Assembly: GCF_010731895.1 (NCBI RefSeq)
Contig: NZ_AP022596.1
Location: 4,774,001-4,838,000 of the forward strand
Origin: Mycolicibacterium helvum
GTDB taxonomy: Bacteria; Actinomycetota; Actinomycetes; Mycobacteriales; Mycobacteriaceae
Direction: 5' to 3'
DNA: 64,000 nt
Part shown: piece after piece, positions 18,036-28,078 of the stretch
How the letters are laid out: each line of letters opens with the position of its first letter
Numbering within the stretch: the stretch's first letter is position 1
Translations under genes and position numbers: made by a program
Notes under the pieces: generated by a model
What the model saw: only the letters and a program-made list of their open reading frames with translations
Told to the model about the DNA's origin: nothing
The model's database searches: none

Positions 18036-18551
18036 ATGTCTGAAGAATCGACGAAAATCTCTGTTCGTGCGGGCGGTGCGCCGAATGATGTTCGGACCGC
18101 CGAGTTCGACGAGGTCGACCGGCGGATTCTGGCGGCTTTGCACGCCGACGCGCGCATCTCCAACAGTGCGCTGGCGGACATCGTCGGCATCGCACCGTCC
18201 ACCTGCCACGGACGGGTGCGCCGCCTGCAGGACGTTGGTGTGATCCGGGGTTTCTACACCGACATCGACCCCGCCGCGATCGGGTTGTCGCTGCAGGCGA
18301 TGATCTCGGTGAGTCTGCAAGCCAACGCTCGCGGCCGGATCCGCAACTTCATCCAGCAGATCCGGTGCAAGCCACAGGTGATGGACGTCTACTTCCTGGC
18401 CGGCGCCGACGACTTCATCATCCACGTGGCTGCCCGCGACACCGACGATCTGCGATCGTTCGTAGTGGAGAACCTCAACGCGGACGGCGACGTGGCCGGC
18501 ACGCAGACGTCGCTGATCTTCGAGCACCTGCGGGGTGCAGCGCCGCTCTAG
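18036..18551 (+). CDS. aldR: Lrp/AsnC-family regulator AldR
   Basis: 171-residue feast/famine regulator. N-terminal helix-turn-helix at about residues 25-75 (FDEVDRRILAALHADARISNSALADIVG, then STCHGRVRRLQDVGVIRGF), C-terminal RAM effector-binding domain with the typical VMDVYFLAGADDFIIHVA and TSLIFEHLRG. The divergent ald gene is its likely main target, with alanine as a likely effector, by analogy to M. tuberculosis AldR. Such proteins form octamers wrapping DNA. Confidence 0.92.
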   Translation: MSEESTKISVRAGGAPNDVRTAEFDEVDRRILAALHADARISNSALADIVGIAPSTCHGRVRRLQDVGVIRGFYTDIDPAAIGLSLQAMISVSLQANARGRIRNFIQQIRCKPQVMDVYFLAGADDFIIHVAARDTDDLRSFVVENLNADGDVAGTQTSLIFEHLRGAAPL

Positions 18552-18612
18552 GTGGTATCGCGAACTGCGGCCCGAAAAGGCGGCCCGTCGATGTGGTGGT
18601 CGAAGACTCGGG

Positions 18613-19977
18613 TTAGGCCGCGCCTGCGTCGTCGGATGGTGGGTCGCTGTCGTTGGCTAACAGTCTTTCGGGGTGGTGGTAGTCGTTGATGCCGCCTTTG
18701 AGCATGGGTAGTCCGGGTGGTGGGATCCACTCGGTTTGACCGTTGGGCAGTATTCGGGTGTCCCAGCCGCCGGTTTCGACGAGCTCGTTGTCGGGGTTGC
18801 AGGCCAGGGTGAGGTCGTTGATGTCGGTGGTGCCGCCGTTCTTCCAGTCTTGGGCGGCGTGATGGACCACGCTGTGATAGCCGGGGGCATCACAGCCCGG
18901 TCGAGTACACCCACGATCCCTGGCGTGCAGGATGATTCGTTGATCGGCGGTGGCGATGCGTTTGGTGCGGCCCAGCCACAACGCGCGCCCGTTGACCCCG
19001 TCGAAGAGGGCGAGGTAGTGGTAGGCGTGGGTGGCCATCCGAATCAGGTCAGGGATCGGGAGCAGGGTGCCGCCGGCGGTGACGGCGTGGCCGGTCTTGG
19101 CGTGCAGGTCTTGCAGGGTGGCGGTCGCGATCACGGTGACCGGTAACCCGTTGTGCTGACCGAGTTTCGGATCTCCCAACCGGGCGCGGACGAGTGCTGT
19201 GAGGGCATCGTGTTGGCGCTGGGCGTGACTGCGCGAATCCCGCACGGCAGCCCCGTCGGTGGGTGCACCGAACACGGTGGGGTTCTCGTCGTCGGGGTTG
19301 CACATCCCTGGGGCGGCGAATTTCGCGAACCAGGGTTCCATCTCGGCCTGCAACTCCGGGTCAGCGACCAGCTTGCCCTCCCGCATGCCGTCAGCGCGGC
19401 GCCGACCCCAGGTGAAGCCGCGCTGTCGTGCACGGTCTCTGTCGGAGAATATTCCGTCGGGGTTGAGCACCAGACTCAACTGGGTGGCCACCTTGGCCAA
19501 CTGATCGGGGCGCAGGTTCACCGCATGCTCGGCCAACGACTTCTCGGCCAGTTCCACCTCAACCGGCGGCACATGGCTGGGCAACGCATGGACGAACTTC
19601 TGAATTACCTCGAGGTGTTCGCCATCGAGTTGCCCGGCCTGCCAGGCCTTCGCCGTCTCGGGCAGCACCGGCGGCAACAACTCACCGGTCAACGCCGTCC
19701 GCGGCGCCAACTGCTCGGCATCGCGGATCCGGCGTCGCGCCTCGGTCGGGCTGATCGGCAACACATCAGCCAACGCGATCCGCAGCGGCGGGCAGCCCTC
19801 GAACCGCTCCAACCGAGCCACCCCGGCATGAGACACCGCCCTCAGACGACGCTGGACCGTTTCCACCCGCTCCAAGACCGCAAACCGCTCCGGCGCAGGC
19901 ACAATCTGGAAATCGACCGCGGCCAGCTCCCCGACAACCTCGTCGAGCGCATCCAGCAGACCAACGATCGAACCCAT
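18613..19977 (-). CDS. DUF222/HNH endonuclease family protein (13E12-type)
   Basis: About 454 residues. The N-terminal two-thirds is the DUF222 domain (RLRAVSHAGVARLERFEG, PTEARRRIRDAEQL) and the C-terminus has an HNH-like finger: CTRPGCDAPGYHSVVHH then NDLTLACNPDN. These genes are multi-copy in mycobacterial genomes; the REP13E12 repeats of M. tuberculosis encode the same family. Nuclease activity is expected but unproven. ATG 19977 gives the usual start (MGSIVGLLDALDEVVGELA); an upstream start at 20007 is possible. No transposase or terminal repeats were seen, but the gene marks a break in M. tuberculosis synteny. Confidence 0.85.
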   Translation of the reverse strand: MGSIVGLLDALDEVVGELAAVDFQIVPAPERFAVLERVETVQRRLRAVSHAGVARLERFEGCPPLRIALADVLPISPTEARRRIRDAEQLAPRTALTGELLPPVLPETAKAWQAGQLDGEHLEVIQKFVHALPSHVPPVEVELAEKSLAEHAVNLRPDQLAKVATQLSLVLNPDGIFSDRDRARQRGFTWGRRRADGMREGKLVADPELQAEMEPWFAKFAAPGMCNPDDENPTVFGAPTDGAAVRDSRSHAQRQHDALTALVRARLGDPKLGQHNGLPVTVIATATLQDLHAKTGHAVTAGGTLLPIPDLIRMATHAYHYLALFDGVNGRALWLGRTKRIATADQRIILHARDRGCTRPGCDAPGYHSVVHHAAQDWKNGGTTDINDLTLACNPDNELVETGGWDTRILPNGQTEWIPPPGLPMLKGGINDYHHPERLLANDSDPPSDDAGAA

Positions 19978-20007
19978 GCTCGAGACGCTACGCCGCGGCA
20001 CCGACAA

Positions 20008-20491
20008 AAAATGATCTGAGTTGTCGGGCCAGCATGGTCACCTGCTGTTGCGGGCTGGAACGAAGACTGTCGAGCTTGGCGGAGGGAATGCAGATGAGCC
20101 ACCCTAGTCCCAACATTGGGAAGAAATGCTGCACAACTACTTTGGCTCGGAGTCGATTCGATCGTACGACAGCCGCCCGGGGAGTGAATTGGGGACCGAC
20201 CGCTGATTCTCCTGGCGCCCAACGTAACACCGTGGCGGTAAATCGTCGCGTGGCGTTACGGTCGCGAGCCGAGGAACCGGCCGACGATTTCGCCCGGCGC
20301 CGATCGACACCCACGTCAGCCGCGATGGATCTGGCGGATTGGCGGAATCGGTGGCAAACCGGCACACGTCGGAGCCCGGAAGCGCGACATAGTCGACCGT
20401 GCGCTGTGTTTGCCGCGCTGAGTTGGGGTGACTAGTGCGGCGCCGCCCGATCGCCTAGCTTTTTCTCCACGCGGCAAAGGGAGGTGGGCGA
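20008..20491. other. Intergenic stretch without convincing gene
   Basis: 484 bases between the divergent DUF222 gene and the WXG100-like gene. Open frames here are short and look nothing like coding sequence of the neighbours. It contains an imperfect inverted repeat, CGTAACACC at 20223-20231 and GGCGTTACG at 20252-20260 (8 of 9 pairs), which may be a regulatory site. A clear Shine-Dalgarno, GGGAGGTG, lies at its right end before GTG 20492. Confidence 0.5.
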
Positions 20492-21853
20492 GTGGGTTTG
20501 TCGCTCGCGGATATCGAGAGGTGGGAACCGTCGTCGATCAATGCGGTCGCGAGTGCGGCTGACGGGCAGGGCAGGGCCACCCGGATGACCGCCGACCAGC
20601 TGGGGGCGATCGTCGACGGCATTCGATGGGACGGCAACGCCGCCGATGCGGCGCGTGCCGCGATGTGGGAGACCCGGCAAGAGCTGTATCGCCACGCCGA
20701 CAGCTACCAGACGGTCGCCCAAGCGGCAACGCGAGCAGCCCCGCACGTGGCCGCCATCAAGCAGGAGTTGCACGAGATCCAGGACGAGGCGGCGGCCTGG
20801 GGCATTACGATCGACACCGTCTCCGGCTCCGTCACGTGGCACATCTTCGCCGCGCAGTCACTCGCCGAGCAGGTGATGGTGGAAGCGGCGGCCAAGGACA
20901 TCGCGGCCCGGCTGGTACGCCTGAAACAGCGCGCCGACGACATCGATACCGAACTTGCCGACGCCATCAACGACGCCGACCTTCAGGCTCTGGGTATTGG
21001 ACCGGATTTCCCGCAGTCGCCGGGCTTTGGGGCGCGCGCTCACCGCCGTGACAACGAAATCGCCGCCTTCCGTGAGGTTTTCGGCCGTGATCCGGCTACC
21101 GCGGCTGACTGGGACACGGCTGCGGCGCTTGACCCGCACAGTTATGACACCAAGAATGCAGGGGTGCCGCCGCATGTCGTGATTGGACGAATACGGCCCG
21201 TGCCCGGCCAGGGCGTCGTGCGCGGCAATCTGTTCATCCCGGGCGATACGGCCTGGACGCCGTCGGGCGACAACCTCGGCGACGGAAGAGGTTTCGACCC
21301 GGCGGCCCGACCCGAAGAATCTCGCGTGTCCTTATCTGTGGACTACGAGAACGGACTCGTCGTGGCCCGGCAGAACCCTTCGGTGATGAACGGTCAGGCG
21401 AAGACTGGAACACCGGATGTGCGTGTGAGTCAGAACCCCAATGGCTCGGTGCTGATCGACTACCGCGCTGCCGATCCGTTCTCGCCAGGCGGCGAAGAAC
21501 TCGCGAAATCCAGTCCATGGAATGTCAACGGCCGACTCGTGATCAAACCGACGGATGCCGGACCGATCGTGGGTGGCCTCGTTTCCGACTTCCCGGCGAT
21601 CGAGCTCTACAACGACCGTGCAGGCGTGACAACTCCCGTCGCCGGGATCATCCCACGCAACATCGGACCGGAAGGACCGCTCGTCGGGCTGCCGTTCACT
21701 CAGAAAATCGGGTCTGGGCTGATGGGTGAATTCCCAGACGACCCATTAGCCCGTTTCGTGCCCGCGCCCGGCGCCCCGCCGATCGCCACGATGTACCCGT
21801 CGGTCGAACTGGGGCCGATCGACGAACACGTCCGAGTACCCGTCGGAAAGTGA
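20492..21853 (+). CDS. WXG100-like putative type VII secreted protein with unknown C-terminal domain
   Basis: 453 residues, no signal peptide. Residues 1-125 are helical and resemble the WXG100-like N-termini of mycobacterial ESX-associated proteins: MGLSLADIERWEPSSINAV, a W46-D-G turn followed by AADAARAA, and a long second helix. Residues about 180-215 (FGRDPATAADWDTAAALDP) form a linker, and 215-440 a beta-rich domain with GDGRGFDP, VDYENGLVVARQNPSV and SDFPAIELYNDRAG that I know only as a conserved mycobacterial segment of unknown function. GGGAGGTG precedes GTG 20492. Its stop overlaps the next gene by 4 bases. A secreted effector or toxin is plausible, not shown. Confidence 0.7.
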   Translation: MGLSLADIERWEPSSINAVASAADGQGRATRMTADQLGAIVDGIRWDGNAADAARAAMWETRQELYRHADSYQTVAQAATRAAPHVAAIKQELHEIQDEAAAWGITIDTVSGSVTWHIFAAQSLAEQVMVEAAAKDIAARLVRLKQRADDIDTELADAINDADLQALGIGPDFPQSPGFGARAHRRDNEIAAFREVFGRDPATAADWDTAAALDPHSYDTKNAGVPPHVVIGRIRPVPGQGVVRGNLFIPGDTAWTPSGDNLGDGRGFDPAARPEESRVSLSVDYENGLVVARQNPSVMNGQAKTGTPDVRVSQNPNGSVLIDYRAADPFSPGGEELAKSSPWNVNGRLVIKPTDAGPIVGGLVSDFPAIELYNDRAGVTTPVAGIIPRNIGPEGPLVGLPFTQKIGSGLMGEFPDDPLARFVPAPGAPPIATMYPSVELGPIDEHVRVPVGK

Positions 21854-22188
21854 ACCCGAGGATGGTGGCGATGCACGACGAAGAATATGGAATCCGAAAC
21901 AGGCTGGCCGTTTTCTGGGGCGCTGCATCCGGCGGCTTCTTTTCCGGGATGCTGTTCGTGGTGTCGATGGCGTACGGAAGTGGCAGCCCCGACCATTCGC
22001 TCGTCCCGCCAGTCGGCCTGTTCATCGTCATCTTTATGACGGGCCTGATGGTTCTCGGCGGGGCGTGGCTGCTGGTCGTGTCGCGGACGCCAGGACGTAC
22101 GTTTGGCGTCACGGTGATCATCTGCGCGCTGTCCCCATGGATTGTGTTCGGGACGATCGCAATTCAATCCTGGCTGTGGCGGCTGTGA
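21850..22188 (+). CDS. Small membrane protein, three predicted helices
   Basis: 112 residues. Hydrophobic segments near residues 20-42 (FWGAASGGFFSGMLFVVSMAY), 50-75 (VGLFIVIFMTGLMVLGGAWLLVV) and 83-107 (GVTVIICALSPWIVFGTIAI) suggest three membrane helices. No family recognised. GTG 21850 overlaps the stop of the WXG100-like gene and its own stop overlaps the next start, so three proteins are made in coupled fashion. By position it could be an immunity or accessory protein for the upstream product; that is inference. Confidence 0.65.
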   Translation: MNPRMVAMHDEEYGIRNRLAVFWGAASGGFFSGMLFVVSMAYGSGSPDHSLVPPVGLFIVIFMTGLMVLGGAWLLVVSRTPGRTFGVTVIICALSPWIVFGTIAIQSWLWRL

Positions 22189-22481
22189 TGTCCTGGGAAC
22201 CCGAACACTGCCGAGATCCCGGAGTGCCGCGGGCGTCGTCGGCGCCGCTTGCGCCACTGCTCATCGGATTTGTCCTCGGGTTGGTGGCGATGACGGCCAC
22301 GCCGTACGTCTACTACTGGATGGTCATGCCGCTGTTACCGCTTGTTCTCGCCGGCGCGTTCGCCCTGCTCTCGGTTGCCCTCACCCCACTCCGGTATGTT
22401 GCCGAGGGCTTGTTTGCGGCCGTGCTGTTCGGTGGTGTGTTCGTGATTATCGCCTTTGCCGGTCTATCCGCATCGGGATGA
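22185..22481 (+). CDS. Small membrane protein, three predicted helices
   Basis: 98 residues, from GTG 22185 (overlapping the previous stop) or ATG 22188. After a short polar start with two Cys/Pro-rich turns come hydrophobic stretches near residues 22-40 (LLIGFVLGLVAMTATPYVYY), 45-66 and 75-95 (GLFAAVLFGGVFVIIAFAGL). No family recognised. Third gene of the unit beginning at 20492; 23 bases later dapB starts with its own promoter. Confidence 0.6.
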   Translation: MMSWEPEHCRDPGVPRASSAPLAPLLIGFVLGLVAMTATPYVYYWMVMPLLPLVLAGAFALLSVALTPLRYVAEGLFAAVLFGGVFVIIAFAGLSASG

Positions 22482-22492
22482 GCGCGTCTCGC

Positions 22493-23693
<1,201 letters not shown>

Positions 23694-23697
<4 letters not shown>

Positions 23698-24149
23698 AGC
23701 GCCTCCTGATCGTCCATCACACACCGTCTCCGCACTGCCAGGAGATGTTCGAGGCAGTGCTCTCCGGAGCCACCGACCCCGACATCGACGGTGTCGAGGT
23801 GGTCCGCCGGCCGGCGCTGACCTGCTCACCGGCCGACATGCTCAAAGCCGACGGCTACCTGCTGGGCACACCGGTCAACCTCGGCTATATCAGCGGCGCG
23901 CTCAAGCACGCCTTCGACCAGGCGTACTACCCGCTGCTGGACTCCACCCGCGGGCGGCCGTTCGGCGTCTACCTGCACGGCAACGAAGGCACCGAGGGGG
24001 CGGAGCGTGCCATCGACGGCATTACTGCCGGGCTGGGCTGGGTGCGGGCTGCGGACAACGTGGTGGTGATGGGTAAGCCGACGAAGCTCGACGTCGAGGC
24101 ATGCTGGAACCTTGGCGCCACCATCGCGGCGACGCTGATGGCGCAGTGA
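23694..24149 (+). CDS. Flavodoxin-like/NADPH-dependent FMN reductase family protein
   Basis: 151 residues, homologue of M. tuberculosis Rv2771c. It opens KRLLIVHHTPSPHCQEMFEAVLSGA, a flavodoxin-fold FMN phosphate loop, with LLGTPVNLGYISGALKHAFDQAYYP in the middle (FMN ring contact) and a Gly-rich turn GNEGTEGAERA. Likely binds FMN; electron partner unknown. ATG 23694 overlaps the previous stop by 4 bases, ending the dapB operon. Confidence 0.82.
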
Positions 24150-24347
24150 TCGTCAACAGGTCTTGGCGGCGGGGAAAGTCCAGTCTTCGTTGAGGATTGC
24201 CAAGCGGCAGCCGGTCGCGGCGGGCCACCCCCTCATATCGCACCGCCTGAGCTTCGACACGATCTGGCGGCATCCCTGGACCCACAGACCGGTCGGCCCT
24301 ACCGTCGGGGGGATACGACGGCAGGTTGGGGAAGGATGTGAGGCGCC

Positions 24348-24821
24348 ATGGGCATCGCTGATATCGCGTTGGGAGCTGCGCCGATCGCCGGCGGTGCGCT
24401 ACTAGGTGTCGCTGCGGGCGGCCTGAGGGGTCCCGACGTCCGGGGCGCGATCAAGGCCGACATCGAACTGCTCGACAAGATCCCCGAGGAGAACGTCGAA
24501 CTGCGCGCCGCGCTACGCAAGAGCATCAACGAGCGAATCGCCGACCTCATTGCCGCCACTGAGAAGACCCGCGAACTGCGCGAGATCGCCGCTTCCTACA
24601 AGGGCAACTGGCGCGACATCGTGGTCTTCGTCTGCGCGGTTCTGTTCACCATCGTGTGGTGGAACGTGCCGCACAGCCGCAGCAACTGGCTGGTGATGTT
24701 CATCTTGTTGATCGCGCTGTCCGGTGTCGTTGCGCTGTACGCGTCGCGCGGGATCATTCGCGCGCTGGGCAGCCTCCGTAAAGCCCATCACCACGAGGAC
24801 GACGCTCACGCAGGCAGGTGA
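24348..24821 (+). CDS. Conserved hypothetical membrane protein
   Basis: 157 residues: a Gly/Ala-rich N-terminus that could be a weak membrane segment (ALGAAPIAGGALLGVAAGGL), a charged helical region around 30-80 (ELLDKIPEENVELRAALRKSI), two clear membrane helices near 88-105 (DIVVFVCAVLFTIVWWNV) and 113-135 (WLVMFILLIALSGVVALYASRG), and a His/Asp-rich tail ([10 protein letters not shown]). No family recognised. Preceded by 198 bases without a gene, with GGAAGGATGTGAGGCGCC upstream of the ATG. Its 3' end overlaps the convergent hydrolase by 16 bases. Confidence 0.7.
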   Translation: MGIADIALGAAPIAGGALLGVAAGGLRGPDVRGAIKADIELLDKIPEENVELRAALRKSINERIADLIAATEKTRELREIAASYKGNWRDIVVFVCAVLFTIVWWNVPHSRSNWLVMFILLIALSGVVALYASRGIIRALGSLRKAHHHEDDAHAGR

Positions 24822-25549
24822 GCCCCGAAGAAATCCTTCATCGCGGCCCAGTGCCGCTGTGCGGCGGCTTTGTCGTAGGCGGCGCTGTGGTCGGCCACCG
24901 CGAAACCGTGCCGCGCGGAATACCACTCGATGGTGTGCTCGACGCCGGCTGCGGTCAGCGCCTTGTCGAGTGTCTCGGCGGCTTCGGCGGTGAACGACGC
25001 ATCATCCTCGGCGCCGCCGACGTAGACCGCTGCGCGCATCTGGTCGGCGAGCAGGTGCGGGCTGCCGGGGTCATCGGTCGCCAGGCCGCCGCCGTGGAAC
25101 GACATGGCCGCCGCAACCCGCTCGGTCCGCCGGCCCGCGACGGTCAGCGAGGTGCGGCCACCCATGCAGTAGCCCGTGGTGCCGAACGTCGCTCCGCTGA
25201 CCTCGGGCCGCGATTCCAGGTAGTCGAAGAACGCCGTGGCGTCCGACGCCATCTTGTCCGGCGTGATACCACCCATCATCGTCATCAGTCGCTTGCGTTC
25301 CTCGGGGTCGGTGAACGCCGTGTTCAGGTCGAACGGCGCCCAATCGCCGCTGCGGTAGTAGATATCGGGCACCAGGACCGCGTAGCCGTAGCCGGCCAGC
25401 TGGGTGGCCATATCTGCGAACACCGGACGGGGGCCGCCGGCGTCGGGGTACATCAGGACCGCGGGCCACGGGCCGGTGCCGTCGGGGGTTGTGAACGTGA
25501 CGGGACAAGTGCCATCGGGCGTGGTCACGGTGTCGGTGATGGTCGGCAT
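24806..25549 (-). CDS. Dienelactone hydrolase family protein
   Basis: 247-residue alpha/beta hydrolase. Nucleophile elbow G-Y-C-M-G-G with Cys in [12 protein letters not shown], as in dienelactone hydrolases; acid in GAEDD-x-SF, and His in [14 protein letters not shown]-terminal [16 protein letters not shown] is the oxyanion region. Expected to hydrolyse lactones or small esters; substrate unknown. ATG 25549 is chosen because the family N-terminus ([13 protein letters not shown]) starts there; the frame extends to 25678 over the thyA start. Divergent from thyA across 43 bases. Confidence 0.88.
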   Translation of the reverse strand: MPTITDTVTTPDGTCPVTFTTPDGTGPWPAVLMYPDAGGPRPVFADMATQLAGYGYAVLVPDIYYRSGDWAPFDLNTAFTDPEERKRLMTMMGGITPDKMASDATAFFDYLESRPEVSGATFGTTGYCMGGRTSLTVAGRRTERVAAAMSFHGGGLATDDPGSPHLLADQMRAAVYVGGAEDDASFTAEAAETLDKALTAAGVEHTIEWYSARHGFAVADHSAAYDKAAAQRHWAAMKDFFGAHLPA

Positions 25550-25592
25550 GGCATCCGTTCTACTCCTTGGCGATGGCCGTAAGCTGACAGGC

Positions 25593-26393
25593 GTGCCGAT
25601 CGCCACACCGTACGAGGATCTGCTGCGACGTGTGCTTGAGCAGGGCACACCGAAATCCGACCGGACCGGTACCGGCACCCGCAGCCTGTTCGGCCATCAG
25701 CTGCGCTACGACCTGTCGGCCGGCTTCCCGCTGATCACCACCAAGAAGGTGCACCTGAAGTCGATCGTCTACGAGCTGCTGTGGTTTTTGCGCGGCGACT
25801 CGAACGTCGCGTGGCTGCAGCAGCACGGAGTCACGATCTGGGACGAATGGGCTTCTCCCACCGGCGATCTCGGTCCGGTCTACGGCGTCCAGTGGCGATC
25901 CTGGCCGACACCGTCGGGCGAGCACATCGACCAGATCAGCGCGTCGCTGGAATTGCTGAAGCGCGATCCCGACTCTCGTCGCAACATCGTGTCGGCCTGG
26001 AATGTCGGCGAGATACCGCAGATGGCTCTGCCGCCGTGTCATGCGTTCTTTCAGTTCTATGTGGCCGACGGCAAGCTGAGCTGCCAGCTCTACCAGCGCA
26101 GCGCCGACCTGTTCTTGGGGGTGCCGTTCAACATCGCCAGCTACGCGCTGCTGACCCACATGATGGCCGCCCAGGCCGGGCTGGACGTGGGGGAGTTCGT
26201 CTGGACCGGTGGCGACTGTCACATCTACGACAACCACGTCGAGCAGGTCACCGAGCAGCTCAGCCGCGACCCGCGCCCATACCCGGAACTTGTTCTGGCG
26301 CAGCGTGATTCGATCTTCGACTACACCTACGAAGACGTCGAGATCCGCAACTACGATCCGCATCCGGCGATCAAGGCGCCGGTAGCTGTATGA
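25593..26393 (+). CDS. thyA: Thymidylate synthase ThyA
   Basis: Folate-dependent methylation of dUMP to dTMP, producing dihydrofolate. 266 residues. Visible: [18 protein letters not shown], the [10 protein letters not shown] block, catalytic Cys in [33 protein letters not shown] and [12 protein letters not shown] 25593 gives the family start; TAAGCT 7 bases upstream suggests a leaderless transcript. Its stop overlaps dfrA, which recycles the dihydrofolate it makes. A second, unrelated thymidylate synthase (thyX) lies 3.3 kb downstream. Confidence 0.97.
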   Translation: MPIATPYEDLLRRVLEQGTPKSDRTGTGTRSLFGHQLRYDLSAGFPLITTKKVHLKSIVYELLWFLRGDSNVAWLQQHGVTIWDEWASPTGDLGPVYGVQWRSWPTPSGEHIDQISASLELLKRDPDSRRNIVSAWNVGEIPQMALPPCHAFFQFYVADGKLSCQLYQRSADLFLGVPFNIASYALLTHMMAAQAGLDVGEFVWTGGDCHIYDNHVEQVTEQLSRDPRPYPELVLAQRDSIFDYTYEDVEIRNYDPHPAIKAPVAV

Positions 26394-26869
26394 GCGTTGG
26401 GCTGATCTGGGCGCAGTCGACCTCAGGTGTCATCGGCCGCGACGGCGGCATCCCGTGGCGGCTGCCGGAGGACCTGGCGCGATTCAAGGACCTCACCATG
26501 GGGCAGACCGTCGTGATGGGCCGGCGCACCTGGGAGTCGCTACCGGCGTCGGTGCGGCCACTGCCGGGACGAAAAAATGTCGTACTCACCCGGCAAGCTG
26601 ACTATGTGGCTGACGAGGCGATCGTGGTGAGCGGACTGGACGAGGTACACACGGACAATGCGTGGGTGATCGGTGGGGCGGAGATCTACCACCTCGCCCT
26701 TCCGATGGCGACCCGCTGCGAGGTGACCGAGGTCGAGATCGACCTGCGGCTACAGGACGACGACGCTCTGGCCCCGGTTCTCGATGAATCCTGGATCGGG
26801 ACATCGGGGGACTGGCAGACCAGCAAATCTGGGCTGCGCTACCGGTTCCACCGTTACCTGCGGGCATGA
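26390..26869 (+). CDS. dfrA: Dihydrofolate reductase
   Basis: NADPH-dependent reduction of dihydrofolate, target of trimethoprim-type antifolates. 159 residues, the same as M. tuberculosis. Conserved: [26 protein letters not shown] with the active-site acid, [22 protein letters not shown] and [12 protein letters not shown] for the cofactor. ATG overlaps thyA's stop by 4 bases and its own stop overlaps the next gene, so thyA-dfrA-winged-helix gene are coupled. Confidence 0.97.
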   Translation: MSVGLIWAQSTSGVIGRDGGIPWRLPEDLARFKDLTMGQTVVMGRRTWESLPASVRPLPGRKNVVLTRQADYVADEAIVVSGLDEVHTDNAWVIGGAEIYHLALPMATRCEVTEVEIDLRLQDDDALAPVLDESWIGTSGDWQTSKSGLRYRFHRYLRA

Positions 26870-28074
26870 CCCGGCTGTCTGCCGATCAGGCCCGCCGCGT
26901 TGCCATTTCGGCGCAGGGCCTGGCCGAGCCCAAGCCGCGCGGGTCCGTCACCCGCGCGCACCTGCGCCGGCTGATCAGCCGCATCCAGGTGCTGCAACTC
27001 GACTCGGTGTCGGTCGCGGTGCGCGCCCATTACGCCCCGGTCTTCAGCCGGCTGGGCCCCTACGACCGGGGCGCGCTCGACGGTGCGGCATGGAGTCACA
27101 GCGCCCGCTCACCGCGGCTGCTGGTCGAGTACTGGGCGCACGAGGCCGCACTGATGGCCGTCGAGGATTGGCCGCTGTTGCGTTGGCGGATGCGGGAATA
27201 CACCCACGGCCGCTGGGGTACCGAGATCGTCAAGAAGAACCCGCGGCTGGCCGAGAACATCCTGGCCACCGTCGCCGAACTCGGACCCAGCACCGCCGGG
27301 CAGATCGAGGCGCACCTCAACGGCGAGCAGCGAGGCCGCAAGGGTCCGTGGTGGGACCGCAGTGACACCAAGTGGGTGGCCGAGGCGCTGTTCGCGTCGG
27401 GGGCGCTGACCACCGCCACCCGGGTCGGCTTCGCCCGGCACTACGACCTCGCCGAGAACGTGCTGCCGCCGCACGTGCTGGCCCGCCAGGTCGACGACGA
27501 CGAGGCCCTTCGTGAGCTGACGCTGCGCGCCGCTGGTGCGCTCGGGGTGGCTACCGAACCCGACCTGCGCGACTACTTCCGGCTGAGTCCAAAGCAGAGC
27601 AAGCCCGCGGTCGCCGCATTGGTCGCCGAGGGGGAACTCGAGGAGGTCGAGGTCGACGGCTGGTCGGCGCCGGCATACCTGCGTGCGGGGCAGACGGTGC
27701 CCCGGGTGGATCGCGGCACGGCGCTGTTATGTCCGTTCGATCCACTGATCTTCTTCCGCCCCCGGGTGGAGCGTCTGTTCGAATTCCATTACCGCATCGA
27801 GATTTACACGCCCGAACCCAAGCGCCAGTTCGGCTACTACGTGTGGCCGTTCCTGCTCGACGGACGCCTCGTCGGGCGCGTCGACCTCAAGGCCGAGCGG
27901 CCCAACGATGCCCTGAACGTGGTCGGAGCGTTCGTCGAGCCCGGCCAGGATCCGGCTGTGGTCGCACCACGGTTGGCCGCCGAGCTTCAGACCATGGCGT
28001 CCTGGCTAGCACTCGGCAATGTCACGGTCGGTCGGCGGGGTGAGCTGGCTCCGCAGCTGCGCAAGATGCTCTGA
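26866..28074 (+). CDS. Winged-helix DNA-binding protein, YcaQ/HTH_42 family
   Basis: 402 residues of the DUF1006/HTH_42 family that includes the E. coli interstrand-crosslink glycosylase YcaQ and Streptomyces AlkX. Visible: [52 protein letters not shown], and the late block [19 protein letters not shown] with [24 protein letters not shown]. It may be a DNA glycosylase for bulky alkylation or crosslinks. ATG overlaps the dfrA stop. M. tuberculosis carries restriction and vapBC genes in this interval as I recall. Confidence 0.87.
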   Translation: MTRLSADQARRVAISAQGLAEPKPRGSVTRAHLRRLISRIQVLQLDSVSVAVRAHYAPVFSRLGPYDRGALDGAAWSHSARSPRLLVEYWAHEAALMAVEDWPLLRWRMREYTHGRWGTEIVKKNPRLAENILATVAELGPSTAGQIEAHLNGEQRGRKGPWWDRSDTKWVAEALFASGALTTATRVGFARHYDLAENVLPPHVLARQVDDDEALRELTLRAAGALGVATEPDLRDYFRLSPKQSKPAVAALVAEGELEEVEVDGWSAPAYLRAGQTVPRVDRGTALLCPFDPLIFFRPRVERLFEFHYRIEIYTPEPKRQFGYYVWPFLLDGRLVGRVDLKAERPNDALNVVGAFVEPGQDPAVVAPRLAAELQTMASWLALGNVTVGRRGELAPQLRKML

Positions 28075-28078
28075 GTCG

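Noticed and set aside
20034..20435. 133-residue frame in the intergenic region before the WXG100-like gene
   Set aside because: Composition unlike a protein (Arg/Ser/Cys-rich), no ribosome site, no similarity I recognise.
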